Shown here piece after piece: positions 35,850-44,031 of a stretch of DNA of 64,000 nucleotides. Under the pieces are notes generated by a model. It saw only the letters and a list, made by a program, of their open reading frames with translations. It ran no database searches and was not told the DNA's origin. Position 1 is the first letter of the stretch. Each line of letters opens with the position of its first letter. The DNA is from Streptomyces mangrovi. GTDB lineage: Bacteria; Actinomycetota; Actinomycetes; Streptomycetales; Streptomycetaceae. A program made the translations under genes and the position numbers. The stretch spans positions 1-64,000 of the forward strand of contig NZ_FOSG01000018.1 in the NCBI RefSeq assembly GCF_900114215.1, written 5' to 3'.

Positions 35850-36878
35850 GTGTCCACCCCCGTCACCGCCCCCGGACCCCCCTCCGCGTCCGGCGACCTG
35901 CCGCAGCAGCGCCGCGGCCGGCCGTCCGACACGAGCCCGTTCGTCGACCTCGGACGGGCCGAGTGGAGCGCCCTGCGGGAGAAGACCCCGCTGCCGCTGA
36001 CCGCCGCGGAGGTGGAGGAGCTGCGCGGCCTGGGCGACGTCATCGACCTCGACGAGGTGCGGGACGTCTACCTGCCGCTGTCCCGGCTGCTCAACCTCTA
36101 CGTCGGTGCCACCCACGGGCTGCGCGGCGCGCTCAACACCTTCCTGGGCGACGCGGGCGGCGGGCACGGCGCCCAGCGCGGCACCCCGTTCGTCATCGGG
36201 GTCGCGGGCAGCGTCGCGGTCGGCAAGTCCACGGTGGCCCGGCTGCTGCGGGCGCTGCTGGCCCGCTGGCCCGAGCACCCGCGGGTGGAGCTGGTGACCA
36301 CCGACGGCTTCCTGCTGCCGAACGCGGAGCTGCACCGGCGCGGGCTGATGTCGCGCAAGGGCTTCCCCGAGTCCTACGACCGCCGCGCCCTCACCCGGTT
36401 CGTCGCGGACGTCAAGTCGGGCCGGGAGGAGGTCACCGCGCCCGTCTACTCGCACCTGATCTACGACATCGTCCCCGGCGAGGTGCTGACGGTGCGCCGC
36501 CCCGACATCCTGATCGTCGAGGGCCTCAACGTCCTCCAGCCGGCCCTGCCGGGCAAGGACGGCCGCACCCGGCTCGCGGTCGCCGACTACTTCGACTTCT
36601 CCGTCTACGTGGACGCGCGCACCGAGGACATCGAGCGGTGGTACCTGGACCGCTTCCGCAAGCTGCGCGAGACGGCCTTCCAGAACCCGTTCTCCTACTT
36701 CCGCAGGTACACGCAGGTGTCACAGGAGGAGGCGCTGGACTACGCGCGCGGCATCTGGCGGACGATCAACCGTCCCAACCTCCAGGAGAACATCGCCCCG
36801 ACCCGGGGCCGCGCCGGCCTGATCCTGCGCAAGGGCCCGGACCACAAGGTCCAGCGCCTGTCGCTGCGCAAGCTCTGA
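35850..36878 (+). CDS. coaA: Pantothenate kinase type I
   Basis: A 342-residue prokaryotic CoaA, the first and regulated step of coenzyme A synthesis. The P-loop is GVAGSVAVGKST, followed by VTTDGFLLPN and the Streptomyces/E. coli-type PVYSHLIYDIVP and EGLNVLQP. The end KGPDHKVQRLSLRKL is family-typical. The start is uncertain: this GTG fits the family length and has a leaderless-type hexamer; a GTG at 35805 would add 15 residues. It is convergent with glmM. Confidence 0.95.
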   Translation: MSTPVTAPGPPSASGDLPQQRRGRPSDTSPFVDLGRAEWSALREKTPLPLTAAEVEELRGLGDVIDLDEVRDVYLPLSRLLNLYVGATHGLRGALNTFLGDAGGGHGAQRGTPFVIGVAGSVAVGKSTVARLLRALLARWPEHPRVELVTTDGFLLPNAELHRRGLMSRKGFPESYDRRALTRFVADVKSGREEVTAPVYSHLIYDIVPGEVLTVRRPDILIVEGLNVLQPALPGKDGRTRLAVADYFDFSVYVDARTEDIERWYLDRFRKLRETAFQNPFSYFRRYTQVSQEEALDYARGIWRTINRPNLQENIAPTRGRAGLILRKGPDHKVQRLSLRKL

Positions 36879-36994
36879 CGCGGGCCGCCCGCGCCGGCGG
36901 CCGACCGGCACACCGCCCGGGGCGCGCCGTCCTCGGCGTCAGGCGGCCGCCCCCCGCCCGACGTCGTACCGGACCGCGCGCCCGCGCGGAACGT

Positions 36995-38353
36995 TCAGCC
37001 CAGCGCCGACTTGACCTCGTCCGCCAGCCGCTCGGCCACCGCACGGGCCTGCTCCAGATCGGCCGCCTCGACCATCACCCGCACCAGCGGCTCGGTGCCG
37101 GAGGAGCGCAGCAGCACCCGGCCGGTCTCGCCCAGCTCCTTCTCGGCCTCGTTCACGGCGGTGGCCAGCCGGGCCGAGGAGGAGACCCGGGTCTTGTCCA
37201 CGTCCCGCACGTTGACCAGCACCTGCGGCAGGCGCCGCATCACGCCCGCCAGCTCGGCCAGGGGCCGGCCGGTGGCGGCCACCCGCGCGGCCAGCATCAG
37301 ACCGGTCAGGGTGCCGTCGCCGGTGGTGGCGTGGTCCAGCACGATCACGTGCCCGGACTGCTCGCCGCCCAGCGAGTAGCCGCCGCGCTTCATCTCCTCC
37401 AGCACATAGCGGTCGCCGACCGCCGTCTGGAGCAGCTCGACGCCCTCGCGCTCCATGGCGAGCTTGAAGCCGAGGTTGGACATCACCGTGGCCACCACGG
37501 TGTTCCCCCGCAGCGTGCCGGCCTCCTTCATGCCCAGGGCCAGCACGCTGAGGATCTGGTCGCCGTCGATCTCCTCGCCGGCCGCGTCCACGGCCAGGCA
37601 GCGGTCGGCGTCGCCGTCGTGGGCCACGCCCAGGTCGGCGCCGTGCTCGACGACGGCCGCGCGCAGCCCGTCGAGGTGGGTGGAGCCGCAGCCGTCGTTG
37701 ATGTTGAGCCCGTCGGGCTCGGTGGCGATGGTGACCACCTCGGCGCCCGCCCGCGCGAACGCCTCCGGGGAGACCCGCGCCGCCGCGCCGTGCGCGCCGT
37801 CGATGACGACCCTGAGCCCGTCGAGCCGGTTGGGCAGGACGCCGACGAGGTGGGCGACGTACTTGTCGAAACCCTCGTCGTACTCCTTCACCCGGCCCAC
37901 CCCGGCGCCCGTCGGGCGGTCCCAGGGCTCGCCGGAGGCGTGCTCGCGGTAGGTGCTCTCGATGCGGTCCTCCAGCTCGTCGGCGAGCTTGTGGCCGCCG
38001 CGGGCGAAGAACTTGACGCCGTTGTCGGGCATGGGGTTGTGGCTGGCGGACAGCATCACGCCCAGGTCGGCGCCGAGCGCGCCGGTCAGGTACGCCACGG
38101 CCGGGGTCGGCAGCACGCCCACCCGCAGCACGTCCACGCCCGCGCTGGCCAGCCCGGCCACCACGGCGGCCTCCAGGAACTCCCCGGACGCGCGCGGATC
38201 ACGTCCGACCACCGCCACCGGGCGATGGCCCTTGAACGTACCCGCCTCGGCGAGCACGTGCGCCGCCGCGACCGACAGACCGAGCGCCATTTCGGCGGTC
38301 AGGTCGGCGTTGGCGACTCCGCGCACACCGTCCGTACCGAAGAGTCGTCCCAC
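36995..38353 (-). CDS. glmM: Phosphoglucosamine mutase
   Basis: A 452-residue phosphohexomutase that turns glucosamine-6-phosphate into glucosamine-1-phosphate for UDP-GlcNAc. It begins with the standard GRLFGTDGVRG. The phosphoserine is Ser104 in SASHNPMPDNG, metal ligands are in HDGDADR, and the C-terminal phosphate loop is LRSSGTEPLVRV. The GTG start has GGAGGA six bases upstream and matches the usual family length. It lies downstream of rpsI, past a terminator. Confidence 0.97.
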   Translation of the reverse strand: MGRLFGTDGVRGVANADLTAEMALGLSVAAAHVLAEAGTFKGHRPVAVVGRDPRASGEFLEAAVVAGLASAGVDVLRVGVLPTPAVAYLTGALGADLGVMLSASHNPMPDNGVKFFARGGHKLADELEDRIESTYREHASGEPWDRPTGAGVGRVKEYDEGFDKYVAHLVGVLPNRLDGLRVVIDGAHGAAARVSPEAFARAGAEVVTIATEPDGLNINDGCGSTHLDGLRAAVVEHGADLGVAHDGDADRCLAVDAAGEEIDGDQILSVLALGMKEAGTLRGNTVVATVMSNLGFKLAMEREGVELLQTAVGDRYVLEEMKRGGYSLGGEQSGHVIVLDHATTGDGTLTGLMLAARVAATGRPLAELAGVMRRLPQVLVNVRDVDKTRVSSSARLATAVNEAEKELGETGRVLLRSSGTEPLVRVMVEAADLEQARAVAERLADEVKSALG

Positions 38354-38520
38354 CGTGGTTCCTCCGAGTTCCGAGCTGAGCTCCGGGCGCGCCGAGGCCC
38401 GGTCGATCCAGATATACGCCCCTTGGCGGCGGATGCGGCACGGCCGTGACCGCGGCGTGCCGACGGTCGCCCCACCGGACCCACCGGACCCGCCGGTCCG
38501 GGGGTGAGCGGTGGCCCGAA

Positions 38521-38566
38521 GACGAGCGCCCCGACGCACCGTGACGGTGCTGTCGGGGCGCTCGTC
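38521..38566 (-). terminator. Terminator downstream of rplM-rpsI
   Basis: A perfect 15-bp stem (GACGAGCGCCCCGAC with its complement) encloses a second GCACC/GGTGC stem. It lies 39 bases past the rpsI stop and separates it from glmM. Confidence 0.85.
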
Positions 38567-38605
38567 AGCGGATCCCAGGGGTTCCAGCGGACAGCGAGGC
38601 GCTGA

Positions 38606-39109
38606 TCAGCGCTTGCTGTACTGGGTGCCCTTGCGGGCCTTCTTCAGACCGGCCTTCTTCCGCTCGACCGCGCGGGCGTCGCGGGTCAGGAAGCCGGCCT
38701 TCTTCAGCGGGCCGCGGTTGTTCTCCACGTCCGCCTCGTTCAGGGCGCGGGCCACGCCCAGGCGCAGCGCGCCGGCCTGGCCGGAGACGCCGCCGCCGCT
38801 GATGCGGGCGATGACGTCGTAGCGGTTGTCCAGCTCCAGAACCTTGAACGGCTCGTTGACTTCCTGCTGGTGCACCTTGTTCGGGAAGTAGGCCTCCAGG
38901 GTGCGGCCGTTGATCTTCCACTGGCCGCTGCCCGGCACGATGCGCACGCGGGCGATGGCGTTCTTCCGGCGCCCGGTGCCGGCGCCCGGCTGGGGCTCAC
39001 CGAAACGGGACGCGAGGGACTCGGTGGTGTACTCCTCGACGCCCTCGGGGGTCTCGGTGGTGTACTGCTCGACCTCTTCGATCGGGGTCTCGGCGGTGGT
39101 CTCGGCCAC
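38606..39109 (-). CDS. rpsI: 30S ribosomal protein S9
   Basis: A 167-residue S9. The core (about 45-167) has GTGRRKNAIARVRIVPG and ends in the decoding-site tail GTQYSKR. The first 40 residues are an acidic, Thr-rich extension in which EQYTTETPEGVEEYTTES is an internal duplication. Such acidic leaders are common in actinobacterial S9, but this one is long. Second gene of rplM-rpsI. Confidence 0.97.
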   Translation of the reverse strand: MAETTAETPIEEVEQYTTETPEGVEEYTTESLASRFGEPQPGAGTGRRKNAIARVRIVPGSGQWKINGRTLEAYFPNKVHQQEVNEPFKVLELDNRYDVIARISGGGVSGQAGALRLGVARALNEADVENNRGPLKKAGFLTRDARAVERKKAGLKKARKGTQYSKR

Positions 39110-39148
39110 GGTTCTCCTCAGCTCTCTTCAGTCTTGGTTGTGGCCGGA

Positions 39149-39592
39149 CTACTGCGCGACCTGGGTGATCTCGAACGGGACCGGCTGCTGGGCGCCGTGC
39201 GGGTGGTTCTCGCCCGCGTAGACCTTCAGCTTCGAGAGCATCTGGCGGCCCAGGGAGTTCTTCGGGAGCATGCCCTTGATGGCCTTCTCCACGGCCTTCT
39301 CCGGGTTGTTCTTCAGCAGGTCGTCGTAGCGGACGGACCGCAGACCACCGGGGTAGCCGGAGTGGCGGTAGGCCAGCTTCTGGGTCCGCTTGTTGCCGGA
39401 GAGGTGCACCTTGTCGGCGTTGATGATGATGACGAAGTCACCAGCGTCAACGTGCGGCGCGTACACCGGCTTGTGCTTGCCCCTCAGAAGGGTGGCGGCC
39501 TGGGTGGCCAGACGGCCCAGGACGACGTCGGTGGCGTCGATGACGTGCCACTGGCGCTGGACGTCGCCGGGCTTGGGGCTGTACGTACGCAC
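39149..39592 (-). CDS. rplM: 50S ribosomal protein L13
   Basis: A 147-residue L13 of normal length with RQWHVIDATDVVLGRLAT and VIINADKVHLSGNK. It begins with a GTG preceded by GAAGG eight bases upstream. First gene of rplM-rpsI. Confidence 0.98.
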   Translation of the reverse strand: MRTYSPKPGDVQRQWHVIDATDVVLGRLATQAATLLRGKHKPVYAPHVDAGDFVIIINADKVHLSGNKRTQKLAYRHSGYPGGLRSVRYDDLLKNNPEKAVEKAIKGMLPKNSLGRQMLSKLKVYAGENHPHGAQQPVPFEITQVAQ

Positions 39593-39727
39593 GGTCGTAG
39601 CCTTCGCTTCTTCAGTGAGTGTTTCCTGACAAGGTCACCGGAGATCACGACAGCCCTGACCGCGCTCCGGTGACGCAAGCCGGTGCGGGTCGCTGGTCAT
39701 CGTCCTGGTGGACCAGGCGTAGCGGCC

Positions 39728-39739
39728 TCTCACGTGAGA
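39728..39739. promoter_or_regulatory. 12-bp palindrome upstream of rplM
   Basis: TCTCACGTGAGA is a perfect palindrome 136 bases upstream of the rplM start, in the 254-bp gap that must hold the rplM promoter. A CCTGG/CCAGG mini-hairpin lies just downstream of it. Role unknown. Confidence 0.4.
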
Positions 39740-39846
39740 ACGAGCAAGCCAATACGCACAACGAACCAGCAGGATACCGGCCGTCCTCCGCACGGGTCAA
39801 AACGCCCCTCCCCCGGCGGGTGCGCCGGAGCCCTCCCGCACACCCC

Positions 39847-41466
39847 TCAGCGCGCCCGCGCCACCCGCCCTTCCTCCCAGACCGGCTCCGGCGCCTCGCG
39901 CACCCGCCCGTCCGCGCCGAAGACCAGGAAGCGGTCGAAGGAGCGGGCGAACCAGCGGTCGTGCGTCACCGCCAGCACCGTCCCCTCGTACGCCTCCAGC
40001 CCCTGCTGGAGCGCCTCGGCGCTCTCCAGGTCCAGGTTGTCGGTCGGCTCGTCCAGCAGCAGCGCCGTCGATCCGGCCAGCTCCAGCAGCAGGATCTGGA
40101 AGCGGGCCTGCTGGCCGCCCGACAGCTTCCCGAAGGGCTGCTCGGCCTGGCGGTCCAGCTCGTAGCGGCGCAGCGCGGACATCGCCGCGCCCCGGTCCTT
40201 CGCGTGCTCGGTCCACAGGACGTCGAGCAGGGTGCGCCCCTCCAGCTCGGGGTGGGCGTGCGTCTGGGCGAAGTGGCCGGGGACCACCCGGGCGCCCAGC
40301 TTCCACCCGCCGGTGTGGGCGACGTCACTCCCGGCCAGCAGCCGCAGGAAGTGCGACTTGCCCGAGCCGTTGGAGCCGAGCACCGCGACCCGCTCGCCGT
40401 AGAAGACCTCCAGGTCGAACGGCTTCATCAGCCCGGTCAGCTCCAGCCCGGCACAGGTGACCGCCCGCACCCCGGTGCGCCCGCCGCGCAGCCGCATCCG
40501 GATGTCCTGCTCGCGCGGCGGCTCCTGCGGAGGGCCGGCCTCCTCGAACTTCCGCAGCCGGGTGCGGGCCGCCTGGAGGCGGGAGGCGAGCCCGTCGTTG
40601 TAGGCGGCCTTCTGCTTGAGGGTGTTCACCAGTTTCCTGAGCTGGGCGTGCTGCTCGTCCCAGCGCCGCCGCAGCTCCTCGAAGCGGGCGAAGCGCTCCT
40701 TGCGGGCCTGGTGGTAGGTGGCGAAACCGCCGCCGTGCACCCACACGTCCGACCCGGCCGGACCCGGCTCCACGCTGACGACCCTCTGCGCCGCCCGTGC
40801 CAGCAGCTCGCGGTCGTGGGAGACGAACAGGACCGTCTTGCGGGTCTCGCCCAGCCGCTCCTCCAGCCACCGCTTGCCGGGGACGTCCAGGTAGTTGTCC
40901 GGCTCGTCCAGCAGCAGCACCTCGTCCGGGCCGCGCAGCAGCGCCTCCAGCACCAGCCGTTTCTGCTCGCCGCCCGACAGGGTCCGCACCTGCCGCCACT
41001 GCGCCTTGTCGTAGGGGACGCCGAGGGCCGCGGTGGTGCACACGTCCCAGGCGGTCTCGGCCTCGTAGCCACCGGCCTCGGCCCAGTCCGCCAGCGCCTG
41101 CGCGTAACCCATCTGGGCGGCCTCGTCGTCGACCTCCATGATCCTCAGCTCGGCGGCGTCCACCGCCTCCGCCGCCTGGCGCACCCGCGGCCGGGCCACC
41201 GAGACCAGCAGGTCGCGCACCGTGCGTTCGTCCCGGACCGAGCCCACGAACTGCGGCATCACCCCGAGCCCGCCGCCGACGGTCACCGTGCCGCCGTGCG
41301 GCTTCAGCTCGCCGGCGATCAGCCGCAGCAGCGTCGTCTTCCCGGCCCCGTTGGCGCCCACCAGGGCCACCACCGAGCCCTCCCCCACCCGGAACGAGAC
41401 GTCGCCGAGCAGCGCCCTCCCGTCGGGCAGGTAGTACTCCAGGTGCGCGGCCTCGACGTGTCCCAT
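39847..41466 (-). CDS. ABC-F family ATPase
   Basis: A 539-residue protein with two ABC ATPase domains and no membrane part. Domain 1 has Walker A GANGAGKTT (37-45), signature LSGGEQKRL and LLLDEPDNYLD; domain 2 has GSNGSGKSH, LSGGQQARF and LLLDEPTDNLD. A basic, helical linker (about 245-320) corresponds to the tRNA-interaction motif of translation-related ABC-F proteins. Members act on ribosomes, some giving antibiotic protection; which applies here is open. The second Walker A has SH in place of ST. CACAGT lies six bases before the ATG. Confidence 0.9.
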   Translation of the reverse strand: MGHVEAAHLEYYLPDGRALLGDVSFRVGEGSVVALVGANGAGKTTLLRLIAGELKPHGGTVTVGGGLGVMPQFVGSVRDERTVRDLLVSVARPRVRQAAEAVDAAELRIMEVDDEAAQMGYAQALADWAEAGGYEAETAWDVCTTAALGVPYDKAQWRQVRTLSGGEQKRLVLEALLRGPDEVLLLDEPDNYLDVPGKRWLEERLGETRKTVLFVSHDRELLARAAQRVVSVEPGPAGSDVWVHGGGFATYHQARKERFARFEELRRRWDEQHAQLRKLVNTLKQKAAYNDGLASRLQAARTRLRKFEEAGPPQEPPREQDIRMRLRGGRTGVRAVTCAGLELTGLMKPFDLEVFYGERVAVLGSNGSGKSHFLRLLAGSDVAHTGGWKLGARVVPGHFAQTHAHPELEGRTLLDVLWTEHAKDRGAAMSALRRYELDRQAEQPFGKLSGGQQARFQILLLELAGSTALLLDEPTDNLDLESAEALQQGLEAYEGTVLAVTHDRWFARSFDRFLVFGADGRVREAPEPVWEEGRVARAR

Positions 41467-41507
41467 CCCCCGACTGTGAACGCGCCGGCGGCCTCGCGGC
41501 AAGCGAA

Positions 41508-41513
41508 TAAGAT
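41508..41513 (+). promoter_or_regulatory. Candidate -10 hexamer (leaderless) for the downstream membrane protein
   Basis: TAAGAT fits TANNNT well and ends seven bases before the ATG. Confidence 0.5.
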
Positions 41514-41520
41514 GCGGGGT

Positions 41521-42435
41521 ATGAGCTTTGGGCAGGGGGGGCCGGGCTGGGGCCCGGTAGGACCGTCCGGACAGCCGGGGCCGCCGGGACCGTCCGGACA
41601 GCCGGGGCCGTTCGGGCCGTCGGAGCCGTCCACGCCGGACTGGGCGGCGCTCGCCGAGCAGAGCGAGCGCGCCCGCGCCCGGCGCCGCCGCCGGCTGATG
41701 ATCGGCGGCGGGGTGGTGGCCACCGCCGTCGTCGCCGCGATCGTCGCGATCGCCGTCGTCAACGAGAACGGGTCGGGCTCCGGCCCCGCCGCCGCCTCCT
41801 CGGACTCCCCGGCGCCGTCGGCCGCCGAGACCCCGCCGCCCGACCCGGAGCAGCCGGAGCCCACCTTCTCCTCCGAGCCGCCTCCCCCTCCGCCGGACCC
41901 GCGTGACTTCCTCTCCAGCGCCGAGAAGGACACCGCCCCGCTCGGCGCCGGCACGCTCTTCCCCGGCGACTCGATGAAGGCCAACGGCCGCACCTACGAC
42001 AAGGGCGCCACGGCCTCCACCAAGAGCTGCGCCTCCGGCACCCAGGGCGCGCTCGGCGCGGTACTGGCGAACAACGGCTGCCGGGAGCTGATCCGGGTGA
42101 CGTACGTGCGCGAGGGGGTGGCGGTCACCGTCGGCGTCGCGGTCTTCGACGACGCCGAGGCCGCGCGCAAGGCCAAGGACCAGTCCCGGCCCAACGTCGC
42201 CTCGCTGCCCGGCTCGGGCGTGCCCACCTTCTGCCGGGGCGGCGTGACCTGCCGGACCTCCGCCAACGCGCTGGGCCGCTACGCGTACTTCACCATCTCC
42301 GGCTACACCAGCGGCAAGGACGTCACCGCCTCCGAGACCGCCGCCCGCCGGGCGGGTCTGGACGCCGCCGACTTCGCCTTCGCCCGCATCCTCGAACGCG
42401 GCCGGGAGCAGGCGGCGGCCTCGGTCACCGGCTGA
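41521..42435 (+). CDS. Membrane-anchored exported protein with collagen-like cytoplasmic start
   Basis: A 304-residue protein. Residues 7-36 are Gly/Pro/Ser collagen-like triplets (GPSGQPGPPGPSGQPG), then a basic patch (RARRRRR), one membrane helix (61-80), a Pro/Glu/Ser-rich spacer and an exported domain from about 125. The exported domain has four Cys (KSCAS, NNGCREL, TFCRG, VTCRT) that could form two disulfides. No family was recognised. It is divergent from the ABC-F gene and convergent with the penicillin-binding protein gene. Confidence 0.8.
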   Translation: MSFGQGGPGWGPVGPSGQPGPPGPSGQPGPFGPSEPSTPDWAALAEQSERARARRRRRLMIGGGVVATAVVAAIVAIAVVNENGSGSGPAAASSDSPAPSAAETPPPDPEQPEPTFSSEPPPPPPDPRDFLSSAEKDTAPLGAGTLFPGDSMKANGRTYDKGATASTKSCASGTQGALGAVLANNGCRELIRVTYVREGVAVTVGVAVFDDAEAARKAKDQSRPNVASLPGSGVPTFCRGGVTCRTSANALGRYAYFTISGYTSGKDVTASETAARRAGLDAADFAFARILERGREQAAASVTG

Positions 42436-42438
42436 CGC

Positions 42439-42469
42439 GGCCCTGAACCGGACGAGCCGGTCCAGGGCC
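42439..42469. terminator. Bidirectional hairpin between convergent genes
   Basis: GGCCCTG and ACCGG pair with CCGGT and CAGGGCC around a 5-nt loop, with one A-C mismatch. It lies between the exported-protein gene and the penicillin-binding protein gene. Confidence 0.65.
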
Positions 42470-42484
42470 ACGGGCATCGCGGGA

Positions 42485-43423
42485 TCAGTCCCGCTGTGCT
42501 CCCGCCGGGAGCGTGCGCAGGGTCACCTTCGTGGCCGTCTTCCGCTCGAAGGACCAGTCGAGCATTCTCGTCGCGTCCCGGTAGCGGTCGGAGCTGTTCA
42601 GGACCACCCCGACGACCGTGCGCCTGTCACGCGTCGCCGCGAAGACCAGGCAGGGGCCGGCCTTGGAGCCCGTGCCGGTCTTGATGCCGATCACGCCCTT
42701 GTACGAGCCGAGCAGCTTGTTGGTGTTGTACCAGGTGTACGTGCGCCCGTTGGTCGCCTTCTGGACGGTCCTGGTCGACTTGACCACCGCCCTGAACGTG
42801 GAGTTCGCCAGCGCGTGCCGCGCCAGCTTCGCCATGTCGCGGGGGGTCGAGTAGTTCTTGCCGTTCTTGGGGATGCCGTCGAAGGAGTCGAACCTCGTGT
42901 TCTTCATCCCCAGACCGGCGGCCTTCTTGTTCATCCTGGAGATGAACGACTTGGTGCGGGCGGCCGTCGTGCTCCCGCTGCCGAAGGTGTCGGCCAGCGC
43001 GTACGCCGCGTCGCAGCCGGAGGGCAGCATCATCCCGTACAGCAGCTGGCGCACCGTGAGCCTGTCGCCCGTCCTCAGGTCCGCGGTGCTGGCCCCGTAC
43101 CTGGTCACGTAGTCGCGGTAGGCCTTCTTCACCGTGACCTTGCGGTTCAGGTCGACGCCCTTGGTGGTCACCACGACCGCCGCGGCCATGATCTTGGTGG
43201 TGCTGGCCATCTCGCGCCGGGTGTCGGCGCCCTTGCCCCACAGGGTCTTGTCGGGGCCGCTGTCCAGCAGGAAGGCGCCCTTGGCCGCTATCCCGGACGG
43301 CCCCCCGGCCGCCTGGGCGGGGGCCGCCGTCGGGCCCGCCAGGAGCACGGCGCAGGCGGCCGCCAGCACCACGCCCGCCCTGCGGATCCCCCTCGTGCGA
43401 AGTCTCAATGGATGCTCCGTCAT
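42485..43423 (-). CDS. K15-type DD-transpeptidase/carboxypeptidase (class C low-mass PBP)
   Basis: A 312-residue exported penicillin-binding enzyme with a signal peptide ending near AQAAG (about 40). The three active-site motifs are S74TTK77, S135GC137 and K248TG250. The second motif is SGC in place of the usual SxN, as in the Streptomyces K15 DD-transpeptidase, and the 61-residue spacing of the first two motifs also matches K15. It trims or links peptidoglycan stem peptides. The ATG lacks a ribosome binding site; a TTG five codons later has GGAG six bases upstream. Confidence 0.93.
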   Translation of the reverse strand: MTEHPLRLRTRGIRRAGVVLAAACAVLLAGPTAAPAQAAGGPSGIAAKGAFLLDSGPDKTLWGKGADTRREMASTTKIMAAAVVVTTKGVDLNRKVTVKKAYRDYVTRYGASTADLRTGDRLTVRQLLYGMMLPSGCDAAYALADTFGSGSTTAARTKSFISRMNKKAAGLGMKNTRFDSFDGIPKNGKNYSTPRDMAKLARHALANSTFRAVVKSTRTVQKATNGRTYTWYNTNKLLGSYKGVIGIKTGTGSKAGPCLVFAATRDRRTVVGVVLNSSDRYRDATRMLDWSFERKTATKVTLRTLPAGAQRD

Positions 43424-43454
43424 CGTGGTCGTCGGGCCCGCACGACGCGCGGGC

Positions 43455-43916
43455 CCTGCTCTTGACCTTGCGGCCCAGCTGGTCGTACTCGTACCGCCAG
43501 GTGTTGCCCTGGGCGTCGGTGACCTTCTTCAGCTGTCCGGCCGGGGTGTAGGTGTACTTCGTCGCGTCGTAGCCGTTGCCGGGACCGGCGGTGCCGTCGG
43601 GGTTCGGGGCATCGCCGTGGTAACGGCGCAGCTCCGTCATCTGCCCGGCGGCGTCGGTGATGGTGGTGGTGGGCACTCCACCCTTGGGCGGGTCGACATG
43701 GGTGCGCTCGCCGTCGTAGGCGGTGGTCGTCCGCCATTGTTCGACGCCCGTGACCGCGAGGATCTGTGCCGTGGCGCGGCCCAGGCCGTCGTACTCGGTC
43801 AGGGTCTGTGCCCCGACCTGGCGATCGCTGACGATCAGCAGTTCGTCCGAGGGCGCGCCGATCGCGTTGTAGGTGGCGTTGGCCTTCTTGATCTTCCCGG
43901 TGCCGTCGAATGAAAC
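43455..43916 (-). pseudogene. Rhs/YD-repeat protein remnant
   Basis: About 154 codons of a much larger Rhs-family protein. Characteristic repeats are TEYDGLGRATAQI, YTYTPAGQLKKVTDAQGNTW and RYEYDQLGRKVK. Both ends are lost: no start or N-terminal export region precedes it, and it runs straight into the leader of the penicillin-binding protein gene with no toxin domain. Complete Rhs proteins are 1500 residues or more and deliver toxins. This is probably a scar from a decayed or recombined rhs gene between truA and the PBP gene. Confidence 0.75.
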
Positions 43917-44031
43917 GGCCCCGAACGCCACCGCCCCGCCCGGTCGGCGGGCAGGGCGGGACGCGCCGGGCGGGTACGGGACGGAACCGCCGGGGGGCAC
44001 TGGCGACGGCGGCCCCCCTGGCGGCAGCCGC

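Noticed and set aside
40797..41141. Plus-strand Arg/Pro-rich frames inside the ABC-F gene
   Set aside because: GC-rich DNA gives long open frames opposite real genes; these have no ribosome binding site and a shadow-like composition.
39847..41466. Calling the ABC-F protein an antibiotic resistance factor
   Set aside because: ABC-F proteins include many housekeeping translation factors, and the linker alone does not show target protection.
43434..43456. GGGCCCGC/GCGGGCCC inverted repeat just upstream of the PBP gene
   Set aside because: An 8-bp GC-only stem is common by chance at this base composition; kept out of the features for lack of other support.
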